Shown here piece by piece: positions 8,262-20,040 of a stretch of DNA of 64,000 bases. The translations under genes were made by a program, and so were the position numbers. Positions within the stretch are counted from its first letter, which is position 1, and the number at the start of each line of letters is the position of its first letter. The notes under the pieces were generated by a model. That model made no database searches and was not told where the DNA came from. It worked only from the letters and a program-made list of their open reading frames with translations. The DNA lies in contig CALMSR010000029.1 in assembly GCA_937872465.1 (NCBI GenBank), forward strand, positions 62,001-126,000. The letters are read 5' to 3'. This stretch comes from an uncultured Paracoccaceae bacterium (GTDB lineage: Bacteria > Pseudomonadota > Alphaproteobacteria > Rhodobacterales > Rhodobacteraceae).

Positions 8262-10142
8262 ATGAACGCCAAATCCACTGTTGACCTCTCCTGGGACGAA
8301 TTCGACGAGCTGCGCGATCCGCGTCCGGCGGAGAACGACTTCGACCGTGTGGTCGAAGCCGCCATCGCCCGCCGAGGGTTGCTCGGCGGTGTGCTCGCCT
8401 TCGGTTCGGGAGCCATGGCCTTCGGCCTCGGCGCCATGGTCCCGGCCGGCTCGGCCCGGGCGCAGGCCGCCGCCTTCCCCTTCCAGCCGATCGACATCGC
8501 CACCGATTTCGACATCCACGTGCCCGAGGGCTATCGGTGGAAGCCGCTGGTCAGTTGGGGAGAGGCCCTGTTCTCCGAGGCCGAGGGCGCCTGGTCGCCC
8601 GAGAACGGCGTGCCGGTCGCGATGTCGGACAAGGTGTTCGGCGAGAACACCGACGGCATGGAACTGTTCGTGATCGACGGCAAGGAGGTGATCGCGGTCA
8701 ACTCCGAATACGTCAACCCGAAGATCAACCTGCCGGCCGCGTCCGAAGGCGTGCCGCAGTCCGCGGAAGAGGTCACGCTGCTGAAGAACATGCAAGGCGT
8801 GACGGTGATGGAAGTTGCCGACAGCGGCAACGGCTACGAGGTCGTCGTCGACAGCCCGTTCAATCGCCGCATCACCCACGAGACCCCGATGACCATGGAC
8901 GGCGCCGCCGCGGGCTCCGATCTGGTCAGGACCAAGGCCGATCCCGAGGGCATGTCACCCAGGGGCACGATGAACAATTGCGGCGCGGGCAGGACGCTCT
9001 GGGGCACGTATCTGACCTGCGAGGAGAACTTCAACGGGCTCTTCGGTGCCACCGGCGAGATGCCCCAGGGCGAGGGCTACGGCCGTTACGGCATCGGCGG
9101 CGAAAGCCAGTACGCCTACGAGAAGTTCGACCCGCGTTTCGACATATCGAGCGAGCCGAACGAGCCGCATCGCCATGGCTGGATCACCGAGATCGACCCC
9201 GCCGACCCGTCGAGCACGCCGGTGAAGCACACCGCCCTCGGCCGCTTCAAGCACGAGAATGCCGCGATGGTTCAGGCGGCCGACGGGCGGATCGTCGTCT
9301 ACATGGGCGACGACGAGCGCGGCGAGTTCATCTACAGGTATGTCTCGAACGGCACATGGGCCGAGGGCCAGCCGACGAACGGCCTGCTCACCGACGGCAC
9401 GCTCTATGTCGGGAAGTTCAACGACGATCAGACCGGCGAATGGCTGGCGCTGACGCCCGAGACCACCGGCATGGCGCCTGCCGAGATGCTCGTCTTCGCC
9501 CGGATGGCGGGCTCGAAGGTCGGCGCCACCACCATGGACCGCCCGGAGTGGATCGCCTGTCACCCGCAGCGCGCCGAGGCCTATTGCTCGCTGACCAACA
9601 ATTCCAACCGCGGGATCAAGTCCAATGCCGGCGGCGACGCGACCCCGGTCGGCGGCCCGAACCCGCGCGAGGCCAACGAGTACGGCCAGATCGTGCGCTG
9701 GCGGCCCGAGGGCGAGGACCACGGCGCCACCGCCTTCACCTGGGATCTCTACGTGATGGCCGGCAACCCGGCGGTGCATTCCGACGCCTATGCCGGCTCG
9801 CCGAATATCAACCAGGGCAATATGTTCAACTCGCCCGACGGGATGGCCTTCGACACCACGGGTCTATTGTGGATCCAGACGGACGGCGACGACAGCAACG
9901 AGGGTGATTTCGCGGGCCAGGGCAACAACCAGATGCTCATCGGCAATGCCGATACCGGTGAGATCGCCCGGTTCCTCACCGCACCGAATGGCGCCGAGGT
10001 TACCGGTCTCTGCTGGTCAGCCGACCGCAGGGTGGCTTTCGTCGGCATCCAGCATCCCGGCGGTTCCTGGCCCGACGGGGAAGGCAAGCCGCGCTCCTCG
10101 GTGATCGCGATCTGGCGCGAGGACGGGGCGACCATCGGCTGA
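8262..10142 (+). CDS. PhoX family (DUF839) phosphatase, Tat-exported
   Basis: 626 residues. The N-terminus has a twin-arginine signal (ARRGLLGGVLAFGSGAMAFG, R37-R38) after a long charged leader, with likely cleavage near SARAQA at 64-69. The mature part is the DUF839/PhoX beta-propeller: NNCGAGRTLWGTYLTCEENF, HRHGWITEIDP, GRFKHENAAM, YMGDDERGEFIYRY and PDGMAFDTTGLLWIQTDGDD, which contain the Glu, Asp and Asn ligands for the Ca/Fe cofactor known for PhoX. Role: periplasmic or extracellular phosphomonoesterase that releases phosphate from organic esters. AAGGGA about 10 bases upstream supports ATG 8262. A candidate Pho box upstream fits phosphate-starvation control. Confidence 0.93.
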   Translation: MNAKSTVDLSWDEFDELRDPRPAENDFDRVVEAAIARRGLLGGVLAFGSGAMAFGLGAMVPAGSARAQAAAFPFQPIDIATDFDIHVPEGYRWKPLVSWGEALFSEAEGAWSPENGVPVAMSDKVFGENTDGMELFVIDGKEVIAVNSEYVNPKINLPAASEGVPQSAEEVTLLKNMQGVTVMEVADSGNGYEVVVDSPFNRRITHETPMTMDGAAAGSDLVRTKADPEGMSPRGTMNNCGAGRTLWGTYLTCEENFNGLFGATGEMPQGEGYGRYGIGGESQYAYEKFDPRFDISSEPNEPHRHGWITEIDPADPSSTPVKHTALGRFKHENAAMVQAADGRIVVYMGDDERGEFIYRYVSNGTWAEGQPTNGLLTDGTLYVGKFNDDQTGEWLALTPETTGMAPAEMLVFARMAGSKVGATTMDRPEWIACHPQRAEAYCSLTNNSNRGIKSNAGGDATPVGGPNPREANEYGQIVRWRPEGEDHGATAFTWDLYVMAGNPAVHSDAYAGSPNINQGNMFNSPDGMAFDTTGLLWIQTDGDDSNEGDFAGQGNNQMLIGNADTGEIARFLTAPNGAEVTGLCWSADRRVAFVGIQHPGGSWPDGEGKPRSSVIAIWREDGATIG

Positions 10143-10162
10143 GCCGGGAGATGCGAGATTGT

Positions 10163-10187
10163 CCGGCGCCGGGGGTCCCGGTGCCGG
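10163..10187. terminator. Strong hairpin after the PhoX gene
   Basis: An 11-bp stem, CCGGCGCCGGG with CCCGGTGCCGG (one G-U pair), closes a three-base loop 20 bases past the phoX stop. The gene on the other strand ends 30 bases further on, so the hairpin may terminate both. No U-run. Confidence 0.5.
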
Positions 10188-10217
10188 CCATTGCGCCCGC
10201 GGTCCTGTCGCCCTCGG

Positions 10218-10532
10218 TCAGTCCCAGGCGACGGCGTAGCCCGTGGAGCGGGCGCCGCTGCCGTTGGGCAGGGGGGTGTGGCGGGTCAGCACGATGGCGT
10301 CGACGTCACGGCCGTATCGGGCGCGGGCGTCGTCGAGCAGGAGCGGAGCCTGCAGGGCGGACCAGCTCGCGCCGGCTGGGCGCGCGTCGGCGCTGACCGC
10401 GACCGGGCCGAGCGGGTGGTGGGCGCGCGCCGGGGTCTCGGTGTAGAGCATCGGCTTGCGCAGGGTGACCGCGCTCACCGCGACGGCGGAGAGGGCGACG
10501 ACGAAAATGGCGGTGAAGGGAATCCTGTGCAT
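10218..10532 (-). CDS. Small hypothetical exported or membrane-anchored protein
   Basis: 104 residues: a basic start, a hydrophobic segment (IPFTAIFVVALSAVAVSAVT) usable as a signal or anchor, then a polar region ending VLTRHTPLPNGSGARSTGYA. I do not recognise a family. AGGCAGGACAG just before ATG 10532 is a reasonable ribosome site, and codon use matches its neighbours, which is why I keep it. It lies downstream of and co-directional with the second SleB gene. Confidence 0.5.
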   Translation of the reverse strand: MHRIPFTAIFVVALSAVAVSAVTLRKPMLYTETPARAHHPLGPVAVSADARPAGASWSALQAPLLLDDARARYGRDVDAIVLTRHTPLPNGSGARSTGYAVAWD

Positions 10533-10842
10533 CTGTCCTGCCTCGGACGGGTCTGGGGTTTCTTGCTCGTTCGCGGTTCCGGAGCCATGCGCTGCGCCGC
10601 AGCAACATCATGGCGTCAATGTGTTAACGCCGCGTTACCTGCCGGCAACGGCCACCGTGGCGCGGCGGCGCCCGAAAGGATGCGACGTCGGTTCAAAGAC
10701 CGGATGCAAGCGATTGATTTCAGGATACTATAGCGAGAATGCCGGCGAATCAATCCGCGAGGCTACGGGAGGCTGCGAGTTGCGGTATTTCTGCAACGGT
10801 CAAGGATCTTGCAGGTGCGGGCGCCGGTGGGACGTCGGGGCT
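10533..10842. other. Intergenic gap, AT-richer, no gene
   Basis: 310 bases between the small exported protein and the second SleB gene. The stretch 10610-10760 is distinctly less GC-rich than the flanks. On the minus strand GATTGA, 17 bases, TATAGT (10728-10756) is a weak promoter candidate for the small gene. No family-like frame was found. Confidence 0.35.
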
Positions 10843-11286
10843 TCAGCGGTAGAAGACGTTGCCGCCGATCTCGGCCGTCCGGGTGCGGGAGGCGAACCAG
10901 CCGGGTTCGACCGCGGCGGAATGGAAGAAGAGCGCGCCATGGGTCGGGTCGGGCGCCTCGCCGGCGAGCACTTCTTCGGCGGCACGGAGCGCGCGGGCGC
11001 GCTCCTCGGGATCGCGCAGGGCGTCGGACCGGCCGTCGCAGCGGTAGGAGAATTCGCAGCCGTCGGCGATCACGGCGCAGATCGTGCCGGGGAATTCCTG
11101 GTGCTCGCGGCGGTTGAGAACCACGTTGGCGACGGCCAGCGCCGCCGTATCGCCCTTGCCGCGCGATTCGAAATAGACCGCCTCGGCCAGGCAGGCGACC
11201 GCCTGGGGCTTCGTGGCGGCGGGACCCGCATGGGCCACGGGCGCGAGGGCGGCTGCCAGGGCCGCGGCGATCAGGGTCAGACGCAA
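10843..11286 (-). CDS. SleB/CwlJ-type cell wall hydrolase, second copy
   Basis: 147 residues from a TTG at 11286, chosen because GGGGGAG stands 7-8 bases upstream and because it yields a compact signal peptide (LRLTLIAAALAAALAPVAHA). ATGs at 11328 and 11343 would add an unlikely polar leader without a ribosome site. The domain matches the copy at 5332-5832: VACLAEAVYFESRGKGD, ANVVLNRREHQEFPGTICAV, ADGCEFSYRCDG, GALFFHSAAVEPGWF and the terminal IGGNVFYR. Unlike that copy it has no lipobox, so one paralogue may be membrane-tethered and this one free in the periplasm. It lies 146 bases after carB on the same strand. Confidence 0.9.
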   Translation of the reverse strand: MRLTLIAAALAAALAPVAHAGPAATKPQAVACLAEAVYFESRGKGDTAALAVANVVLNRREHQEFPGTICAVIADGCEFSYRCDGRSDALRDPEERARALRAAEEVLAGEAPDPTHGALFFHSAAVEPGWFASRTRTAEIGGNVFYR

Positions 11287-11432
11287 GGGAGGGCTCCCCC
11301 AACTGTCACTGTTGGCGGAAAGATGCATGCTGCGGTGCAGCATGGCAAGGGGATGGCCCGCGAGCGGCGGATTCCTGCCGATGCCGGTGGGCAGCCCCGA
11401 TCGGCGGACCGCCGCCCGCCGGCGCGGCCGTC

Positions 11433-14735
<3,303 letters not shown>

Positions 14736-14922
14736 GGGTCGCCTTCGTGTTCGCGGGACCGCCGGTCCGGGGGTGGCCTAGAACCCTCGGCCGGCAAATT
14801 GGCGCGGTTATAGAGGCCGGTGCCTTGGCCGCAAGGGTGTTTCCGGCACCCCGGCGGAGGCGAAGCCGTTTGCCAAACGCCGGTCCGGCGATAGGGTGGC
14901 GCGGCGAGCAGCAAGGGACCCC

Positions 14923-16635
14923 ATGCGAAGCCCCGGACGGATTCTTCTCGTCTCGGCGCTCGGCGTCGTCACTGGTGGCACCGTCGGGCTGGCGGTGGTG
15001 GGTTTCGCCGATGCGGTCGCCTGGGCGAATGCCCTCCTGCCGATCTCGCCCGCGACGCGCGCGGGTTTCGCCGAGAGGCCGGGGCTTCTGGCGCTGCTGA
15101 CGGTGCTGGTGCCGGTGGCGGGCGGGCTGGCGGTCGGGCAGATCCTGCGTATCGGGCTGGCCGGGGGCGCGGCGCTGGGGCCGGCGGATGCGATCCTCGC
15201 GGTCCAAGGGCGCGAGCCGGCGCCGCCGCTCCGGGCCGGTTTCGTTACCGCGCTGGCGGCGCTCGTGTCGCTGGGCATGGGGGCCTCGGTGGGGCTCTAC
15301 GGCCCGCTTGTGCATCTCGGCGCCACGATCGGCTCGATCTCCGCGCATCTGGGGCGGCGGCTCGCGGGGCTGCGGGACATCGCCATGGCCTGCGGCGCGG
15401 CGGCGGCGATCGCGGCGGCCTTCAACGCGCCGATCGCCGGGCTGATCTTCGCCCATGAGGTCGTGCTGCGGCATTATTCGCTCCGGGCCTTCGCGCCGGT
15501 CGCCGTGGCCGCGGTGACGGGATACCTGATCTCGAGCGCGGTGCTGGTGCGGCCGGCGCTCTTTCTCGTGGCGTTCGACGGCGTCGGGCACGGTTACGAA
15601 TTCGTGCTCTTCGCGATCGAGGGACTGCTCGCGGCCTTCCTGGCGGTGGCCTACATGACGGCGATCTTCGCCGCGACGCGGATCGCCGAGCGCTCGCCGC
15701 TGGCGCCCTGGCTGCGGCCGGCCTTCGCCGGGCTGGTGCTGGGGCTGGTGGCGCTTGCGGTCCCCGGGGTGCTCGGCGTGGGCAAGGACACGCTGGCCTC
15801 GGTGATCGGGGCGGAATCGCTGTCGGCGGGCGGGCTGGCGGTGCTGCTGGTGGCCAAGCTCGCCATGACCGCGCTCTGCCTCGGCTTCGGCTTCGTGGGC
15901 GGCGTCTTCAGCCCGGCCTTGATGATCGGGGTGCTGGGGGGGACGCTCTACGGGCTCGGGGTGGCGCAGCTCCTGCCGCTCGATCTGACCGGGGTGCTGC
16001 CCTACGCGATCTGCGGCATGATGGCGGTGACCAGCCCGGTGATCGGCGCGCCGCTCAGCACCATCCTCATCGTCTTCGAGCTCACCCACAATTACGATCT
16101 GGCGATCGCGGCGACGGTGGCGGTGGTCTTCTCGAATCTCGTGGCCAACCATGTCTTCGGCCGGTCCTATTTCGACGTGCAGCTGCGCGAGCGCGGGTTC
16201 AATCTCCGGGAGGGCCGCGACCGCGCGGTGCTGGGGCGGCGGAAGGTGGCGCGGCACGTGAGCGCGGATTACGTGGCGCTGGGGCCCGAGCAGCCGGTCC
16301 AGACGCTGATCGCGCGGCTCGCGGCCTCGGGGTATGCGGAGGCCTTCCTCACGGACGGGGCGGGGCGGTTTCGCGGCGTGGTCCGCCTGCAGGACGCGGT
16401 GACCCGTCCCGAGGACATGCGCCTGCGCGACCTGGTGGCTGCCGACCTGGTGATCTTCGGCGAGCGCACGACGCTCCTGGAAGCCATGGAGCGGATGCGC
16501 GGCTTCACCGGCGGCGCGGTGCCGCTGGTCGCCGACGACGGAAGGCTTCTCGGCGTCGTGCCGGAGGGCGCGGTGATCGGCGCCTATCTCGACGAGATCC
16601 GCTCGCTCAGGCAGGAGGAGAACGCCGGCGCCTGA
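14923..16635 (+). CDS. ClC family chloride channel with C-terminal CBS domains
   Basis: 570 residues: about ten membrane helices (1-440) and a cytoplasmic CBS pair (about 450-560, for example GVVRLQDAVTRPEDMRLRDL). ClC selectivity motifs are recognisable: SLGMGASVGLYGPLVHLG and GGVFSPALMIGVLGG. In the first, the gating glutamate of GREGP is Tyr in GLYGP, which in known ClC proteins abolishes proton coupling. I therefore infer an anion channel (or altered transporter) rather than a proton/chloride antiporter. ATG 14923 follows AAGGGA; an upstream in-frame start at 14896 has none. It is divergent from carB. Confidence 0.92.
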   Translation: MRSPGRILLVSALGVVTGGTVGLAVVGFADAVAWANALLPISPATRAGFAERPGLLALLTVLVPVAGGLAVGQILRIGLAGGAALGPADAILAVQGREPAPPLRAGFVTALAALVSLGMGASVGLYGPLVHLGATIGSISAHLGRRLAGLRDIAMACGAAAAIAAAFNAPIAGLIFAHEVVLRHYSLRAFAPVAVAAVTGYLISSAVLVRPALFLVAFDGVGHGYEFVLFAIEGLLAAFLAVAYMTAIFAATRIAERSPLAPWLRPAFAGLVLGLVALAVPGVLGVGKDTLASVIGAESLSAGGLAVLLVAKLAMTALCLGFGFVGGVFSPALMIGVLGGTLYGLGVAQLLPLDLTGVLPYAICGMMAVTSPVIGAPLSTILIVFELTHNYDLAIAATVAVVFSNLVANHVFGRSYFDVQLRERGFNLREGRDRAVLGRRKVARHVSADYVALGPEQPVQTLIARLAASGYAEAFLTDGAGRFRGVVRLQDAVTRPEDMRLRDLVAADLVIFGERTTLLEAMERMRGFTGGAVPLVADDGRLLGVVPEGAVIGAYLDEIRSLRQEENAGA

Positions 16636-16660
16636 GGCGCCCGGCGCCACCGGCGGTCGG

Positions 16661-18037
16661 CTAGAGCGCCGCGAGGATGCGGGCCCAGGAGCGGATGCCC
16701 TTGTGGAAGCTCTGCAGGTCGTATTTCTCGTTGGGGCTGTGGATGCGGTCGTCGGTGAGCCCGAAGCCGACCATGACCACGTCGATGCCGAGCCTTTCCT
16801 TGAGCAGCGTGGTGACCGGGATCGATCCGCCGCCGCCCACGAAGGCGGCATCGCGGCCCCATTCGTCGGTCAGCGCCGCCTGGGTCTTCTGGAAGGCCGG
16901 CGCGTCCGTGTCGAAGGCGACCGCCGTGCCCGATCCGTGCTCGATGAACTCCACGCTGCAATCAGAGGGGATGCGCGCCTTCACGAAGTCGCGGAAGGCG
17001 GCACGGATCTTGTGTGGGTCCTGATCGAAGACCAGACGGAACGAGATCTTCGCCGAGGCCTGGGCCGGGATCACCGTCTTGAAGCCCTCGCCCTGGTAGC
17101 CGCCGCCCATGCCGTTGACCTCGGCGGTCGGGCGCGACCAGGTCTGCTCGAGCACGCTGCGGCCCTTCTCGCCAGCGGGCTGGGCGAGGCCGACCTCGCC
17201 GAGGAAGGCGTCCGGGTCGAAGTCGAGCTTCGCCCAGCTCGCGCGCAGGGCCTCGGGCAGGTCCGGGACGCCGTCGTAGAAGCCCGGCAGGGTGACGCGG
17301 CCCTCCCCGTCGCGCAGATCGGCGAGGATGCGGGCGAGCACGTGGTTGGGATTGGCCGCCGCCGAGCCGTAGAATCCCGAATGCAGGTCGCGGTCGGCGC
17401 CGCGGATGATGATCTCCTCGCCGCAGAGGCCGCGCAGCGAGGTGGTGATGGCCGGGGTGCGGGCGTCCCACATGCTGGTGTCGCAGATCAGCGCCAGGTC
17501 GGCGCGCAGCTCCTCGATATTGGCGTCGAGGAAGGGCGGCAGGTTCTCGCCGCCCGATTCCTCCTCGCCCTCGAGCAGGATGGTCATCGGCAGCGGCAGG
17601 GCGCCGGTCACCGCTTTCCAGGCGCGGCAGGCCTCCACGAAGGTCATCAGCTGGCCCTTGTCGTCGGAGGCGCCGCGGGCGACGATCATCTTCGATCCGT
17701 CCGCGCGGGTGACGATGCGCGGCTCGAAGGGATCGTGCTCCCAGAGCTCCAGCGGATCGACCGGCTGCACGTCGTAATGGCCGTAGAAGAGCAGGGAGGT
17801 GCCCGCGGCCGCGCGGTCGTGGCCGACCACCATCGGATGGCCCGCGGTGTCGCGCACGCTCGCCTCGAAGCCGATGGAGGCGAGGTCGGCGGCATGCCAT
17901 TCGGCGCAGGCCCGGGTCGCGGCGGCATAGGCCGGATCGGTGGAGATCGACTTCAGGCGCAGGGTGGCGAAGAGGCGCTCGATGGCCTGATCGAGGTCGG
18001 CGTCGATGCGGTCGAGGACGGCTTCGAGATCGGACAT
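16661..18037 (-). CDS. M20 family metallopeptidase (dipeptidase)
   Basis: 458 residues. Zinc-site motifs in order: FYGHYDVQP (H87, D89), ARGASDDKGQ (D125/D126), the general base and ligand in LEGEEESGG (156-163), and the late HSPNEKYDL histidine region. The lid domain LRGLCGEEIIIRGADRDLHS is typical of the CNDP-like M20 dipeptidases, which hydrolyse short peptides in the cytoplasm. It lies 34 bases downstream of the SLC13 permease on the same strand, and an AbgT transporter is divergent from that permease, so the block may import and cleave acyl-glutamate-like or peptide substrates. Exact substrate unknown. Confidence 0.93.
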   Translation of the reverse strand: MSDLEAVLDRIDADLDQAIERLFATLRLKSISTDPAYAAATRACAEWHAADLASIGFEASVRDTAGHPMVVGHDRAAAGTSLLFYGHYDVQPVDPLELWEHDPFEPRIVTRADGSKMIVARGASDDKGQLMTFVEACRAWKAVTGALPLPMTILLEGEEESGGENLPPFLDANIEELRADLALICDTSMWDARTPAITTSLRGLCGEEIIIRGADRDLHSGFYGSAAANPNHVLARILADLRDGEGRVTLPGFYDGVPDLPEALRASWAKLDFDPDAFLGEVGLAQPAGEKGRSVLEQTWSRPTAEVNGMGGGYQGEGFKTVIPAQASAKISFRLVFDQDPHKIRAAFRDFVKARIPSDCSVEFIEHGSGTAVAFDTDAPAFQKTQAALTDEWGRDAAFVGGGGSIPVTTLLKERLGIDVVMVGFGLTDDRIHSPNEKYDLQSFHKGIRSWARILAAL

Positions 18038-18071
18038 GCGCGTTCTCCCTGTTGCGCGATTCCCGTCGATG

Positions 18072-19877
18072 TCAGAACGGCCAGATCAGCGGTACCACAA
18101 AAACGGCCATCAGGAAGAACCAGAGCATCATCGGCAGGCCGAACTTCCAGTAGTCGCCGAAGCGGTAGCCGCCCGGCTCCATCACCATCAGGTTGGTCGG
18201 CGTGGCGACCGGGGTGAGGAACGAGGCGGCGGCCGCGACGGCGACCGACATCAGCACCGGCTGCGGCGAGACCCCCATCTGCTCGGCGGCGACGACCGAG
18301 ATCGGGATGATGATGAGCGCGGTCGCGGTGTTCGAGATCACCTGGCCGAGGGCGCCGGTGAGGATGAAGAGCCCGGCGAGCAGCGCGCGGGGGCCGAAGC
18401 CGCCGACGGCGTCGATCAAATAGGTGGCCATCAGCTTCGCCGCGCCGGTCTGGGTGATCGCGGTGGAGAGCGGCATCATCGCGCCGACGAGGATGACGGT
18501 GGTCCAGTTGATCGAGCGGTAGATCTCCTCGACGTTGAGGATGCCGAAGAGCAGCACCGCGCCCGCGGCGAGGATCCCGGCGGCGGCGGCGGGGACGAGG
18601 CCGGTGGCGAGCAGGACGACCATCACCGCCATGATGCCGAGCGAGATCGCGGCGTTGCGGCCCATCGGCACCACCTGGCGGCGGACGAGCTCGGGGCTGT
18701 CGACGACCAGCGCCTCGGGCGGGGCGATATAGGTCTCGAGCGCCTCCCAGGTGCCCTGGAGGAGGAGCGTGTCGCCCTTCTTCAGCGGCTGGCCCGGGGC
18801 GAGGTCGATGCCCTGGCGCTGGAGCGCGAGCACGACGAGATTGCCGCTCGGCGTGACCATGCCGGGAAAGAGGCGCTCGCCGATCAGCGGCGAGCGGGGC
18901 GGGATGATCACCTCGGCGAGGCCGGAAGCGGTTGTGAAGAGGCCGACCTCGAACTTCACCCCCTCGGCATCGGCGGGGCTGAGCATCAGGTCGGCGGCGA
19001 GCTCGGCGACGTCGTCGGCATCGGCACGCAGCGCGATCAGGTCGCCGGCCTCGATGGCGCCGAGCCGGGCGGCGCCGCTGCCGGCGGCCTCCTGGACGGT
19101 GAGGAGCGAGACGCCGGGGCTGCCGTCGAAGGCGAGTTCCGCCCGCGGCCGGCCGACGAGGGGCGATTCGGGGCGGACGCGCAGCTGGTGGATGTCGCTG
19201 TCGAGGCGGAACTGCTCGACCAGGGTGCGGGCGTGGCGGCTGAGGTCGGGCGGGAGCGCGCGGTTCTCGCGCACCGGCAGCAGGCGGGTGCCGAGGAGGA
19301 GGGCGAGGATGATGGTGCCGATGACGAGGAAGACCCCGACATAGGCGAATTCGAAATAGCCGAAGCCGCGCTCGCCGGCATCGAGCGAGGCCTCGAGCAC
19401 CAGCACGTTCACCGGCGTGCCGGTCAGCGCCAGCATCGAGCCGGAATGCGCCCCGAAGACCAGCGGCATCAGCAGCTGCGAGGGCGGCCGCTTCAGGCGA
19501 ACCGCGAGCACCACCACCACGGGCAGGAGGGCGGCCACCGCGCCGTTGACGCTGATCAGCGCCGAGAGCACGCCGCAGAACAGCATCATCAGCACGATCA
19601 GCCGGAAGCGGCTGTCGCCGGCGCCGCGCGCCAGCACCTGCCCGGTCCAGGCGGTGAGGCCGGTCTTCTCGAGCGCGCCAGAGACGACGAAGAGCGAGGT
19701 GACGAAGACCGTCGCCGGGTCGCCGAAGCCCGCGAGCGCCTGGTTGAGGGTGAGGATGCCAGTGGCCCAGAGCGCCATGGCGCAGCCGACGCAGACCGCG
19801 ATCACCGGCAGTCGGTCCCAGACGAAGAGGGCGATGACACAGGTGATGATCGCGAAGACGATCCAGATGTCGGTCAC
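18072..19877 (-). CDS. SLC13/DASS family permease with two TrkA-C (RCK-C) domains
   Basis: About 601 residues. Membrane helices cover both ends, with CitMHS/DASS-type segments (ALAGFGDPATVFVTSLFVVS; LILTGALGQVISNTATALII; FLTPVATPTNLMVMEPGGYR). Between them (about 190-370) are two cytoplasmic RCK_C domains (PSLVGRPRAELAFD-like blocks, SPLIGERLFPGM). Known members are sodium- or proton-coupled anion or organic-acid carriers, and the RCK_C pair suggests ligand gating. GTG 19877 is preferred because CAGAGG lies 7 bases upstream and the first helix follows at once; a longer in-frame extension to 19961 looks non-coding. It is likely co-transcribed with the M20 peptidase. Confidence 0.92.
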   Translation of the reverse strand: MTDIWIVFAIITCVIALFVWDRLPVIAVCVGCAMALWATGILTLNQALAGFGDPATVFVTSLFVVSGALEKTGLTAWTGQVLARGAGDSRFRLIVLMMLFCGVLSALISVNGAVAALLPVVVVLAVRLKRPPSQLLMPLVFGAHSGSMLALTGTPVNVLVLEASLDAGERGFGYFEFAYVGVFLVIGTIILALLLGTRLLPVRENRALPPDLSRHARTLVEQFRLDSDIHQLRVRPESPLVGRPRAELAFDGSPGVSLLTVQEAAGSGAARLGAIEAGDLIALRADADDVAELAADLMLSPADAEGVKFEVGLFTTASGLAEVIIPPRSPLIGERLFPGMVTPSGNLVVLALQRQGIDLAPGQPLKKGDTLLLQGTWEALETYIAPPEALVVDSPELVRRQVVPMGRNAAISLGIMAVMVVLLATGLVPAAAAGILAAGAVLLFGILNVEEIYRSINWTTVILVGAMMPLSTAITQTGAAKLMATYLIDAVGGFGPRALLAGLFILTGALGQVISNTATALIIIPISVVAAEQMGVSPQPVLMSVAVAAAASFLTPVATPTNLMVMEPGGYRFGDYWKFGLPMMLWFFLMAVFVVPLIWPF

Positions 19878-20040
19878 GGTCAACCTCTGCTCGCATGGCG
19901 TTCGTAACGCTTTGCGGCGCGTGTCGCATATTTGACTTGTCAGGGCAATCTGCGGGGGCAATGCTGCGTCCGAGCAAGAAGTCGTTTATGCGAAACGCTA
20001 ATTTCGCTAACCGGCATGATTGCCTGAGCGGGGGAGGAAG

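Noticed and set aside
11287-11343. ATG starts at 11328 and 11343 for the second SleB gene
   Set aside because: They lack ribosome sites and add a polar leader; TTG 11286 has GGGGGAG and gives a normal signal peptide.
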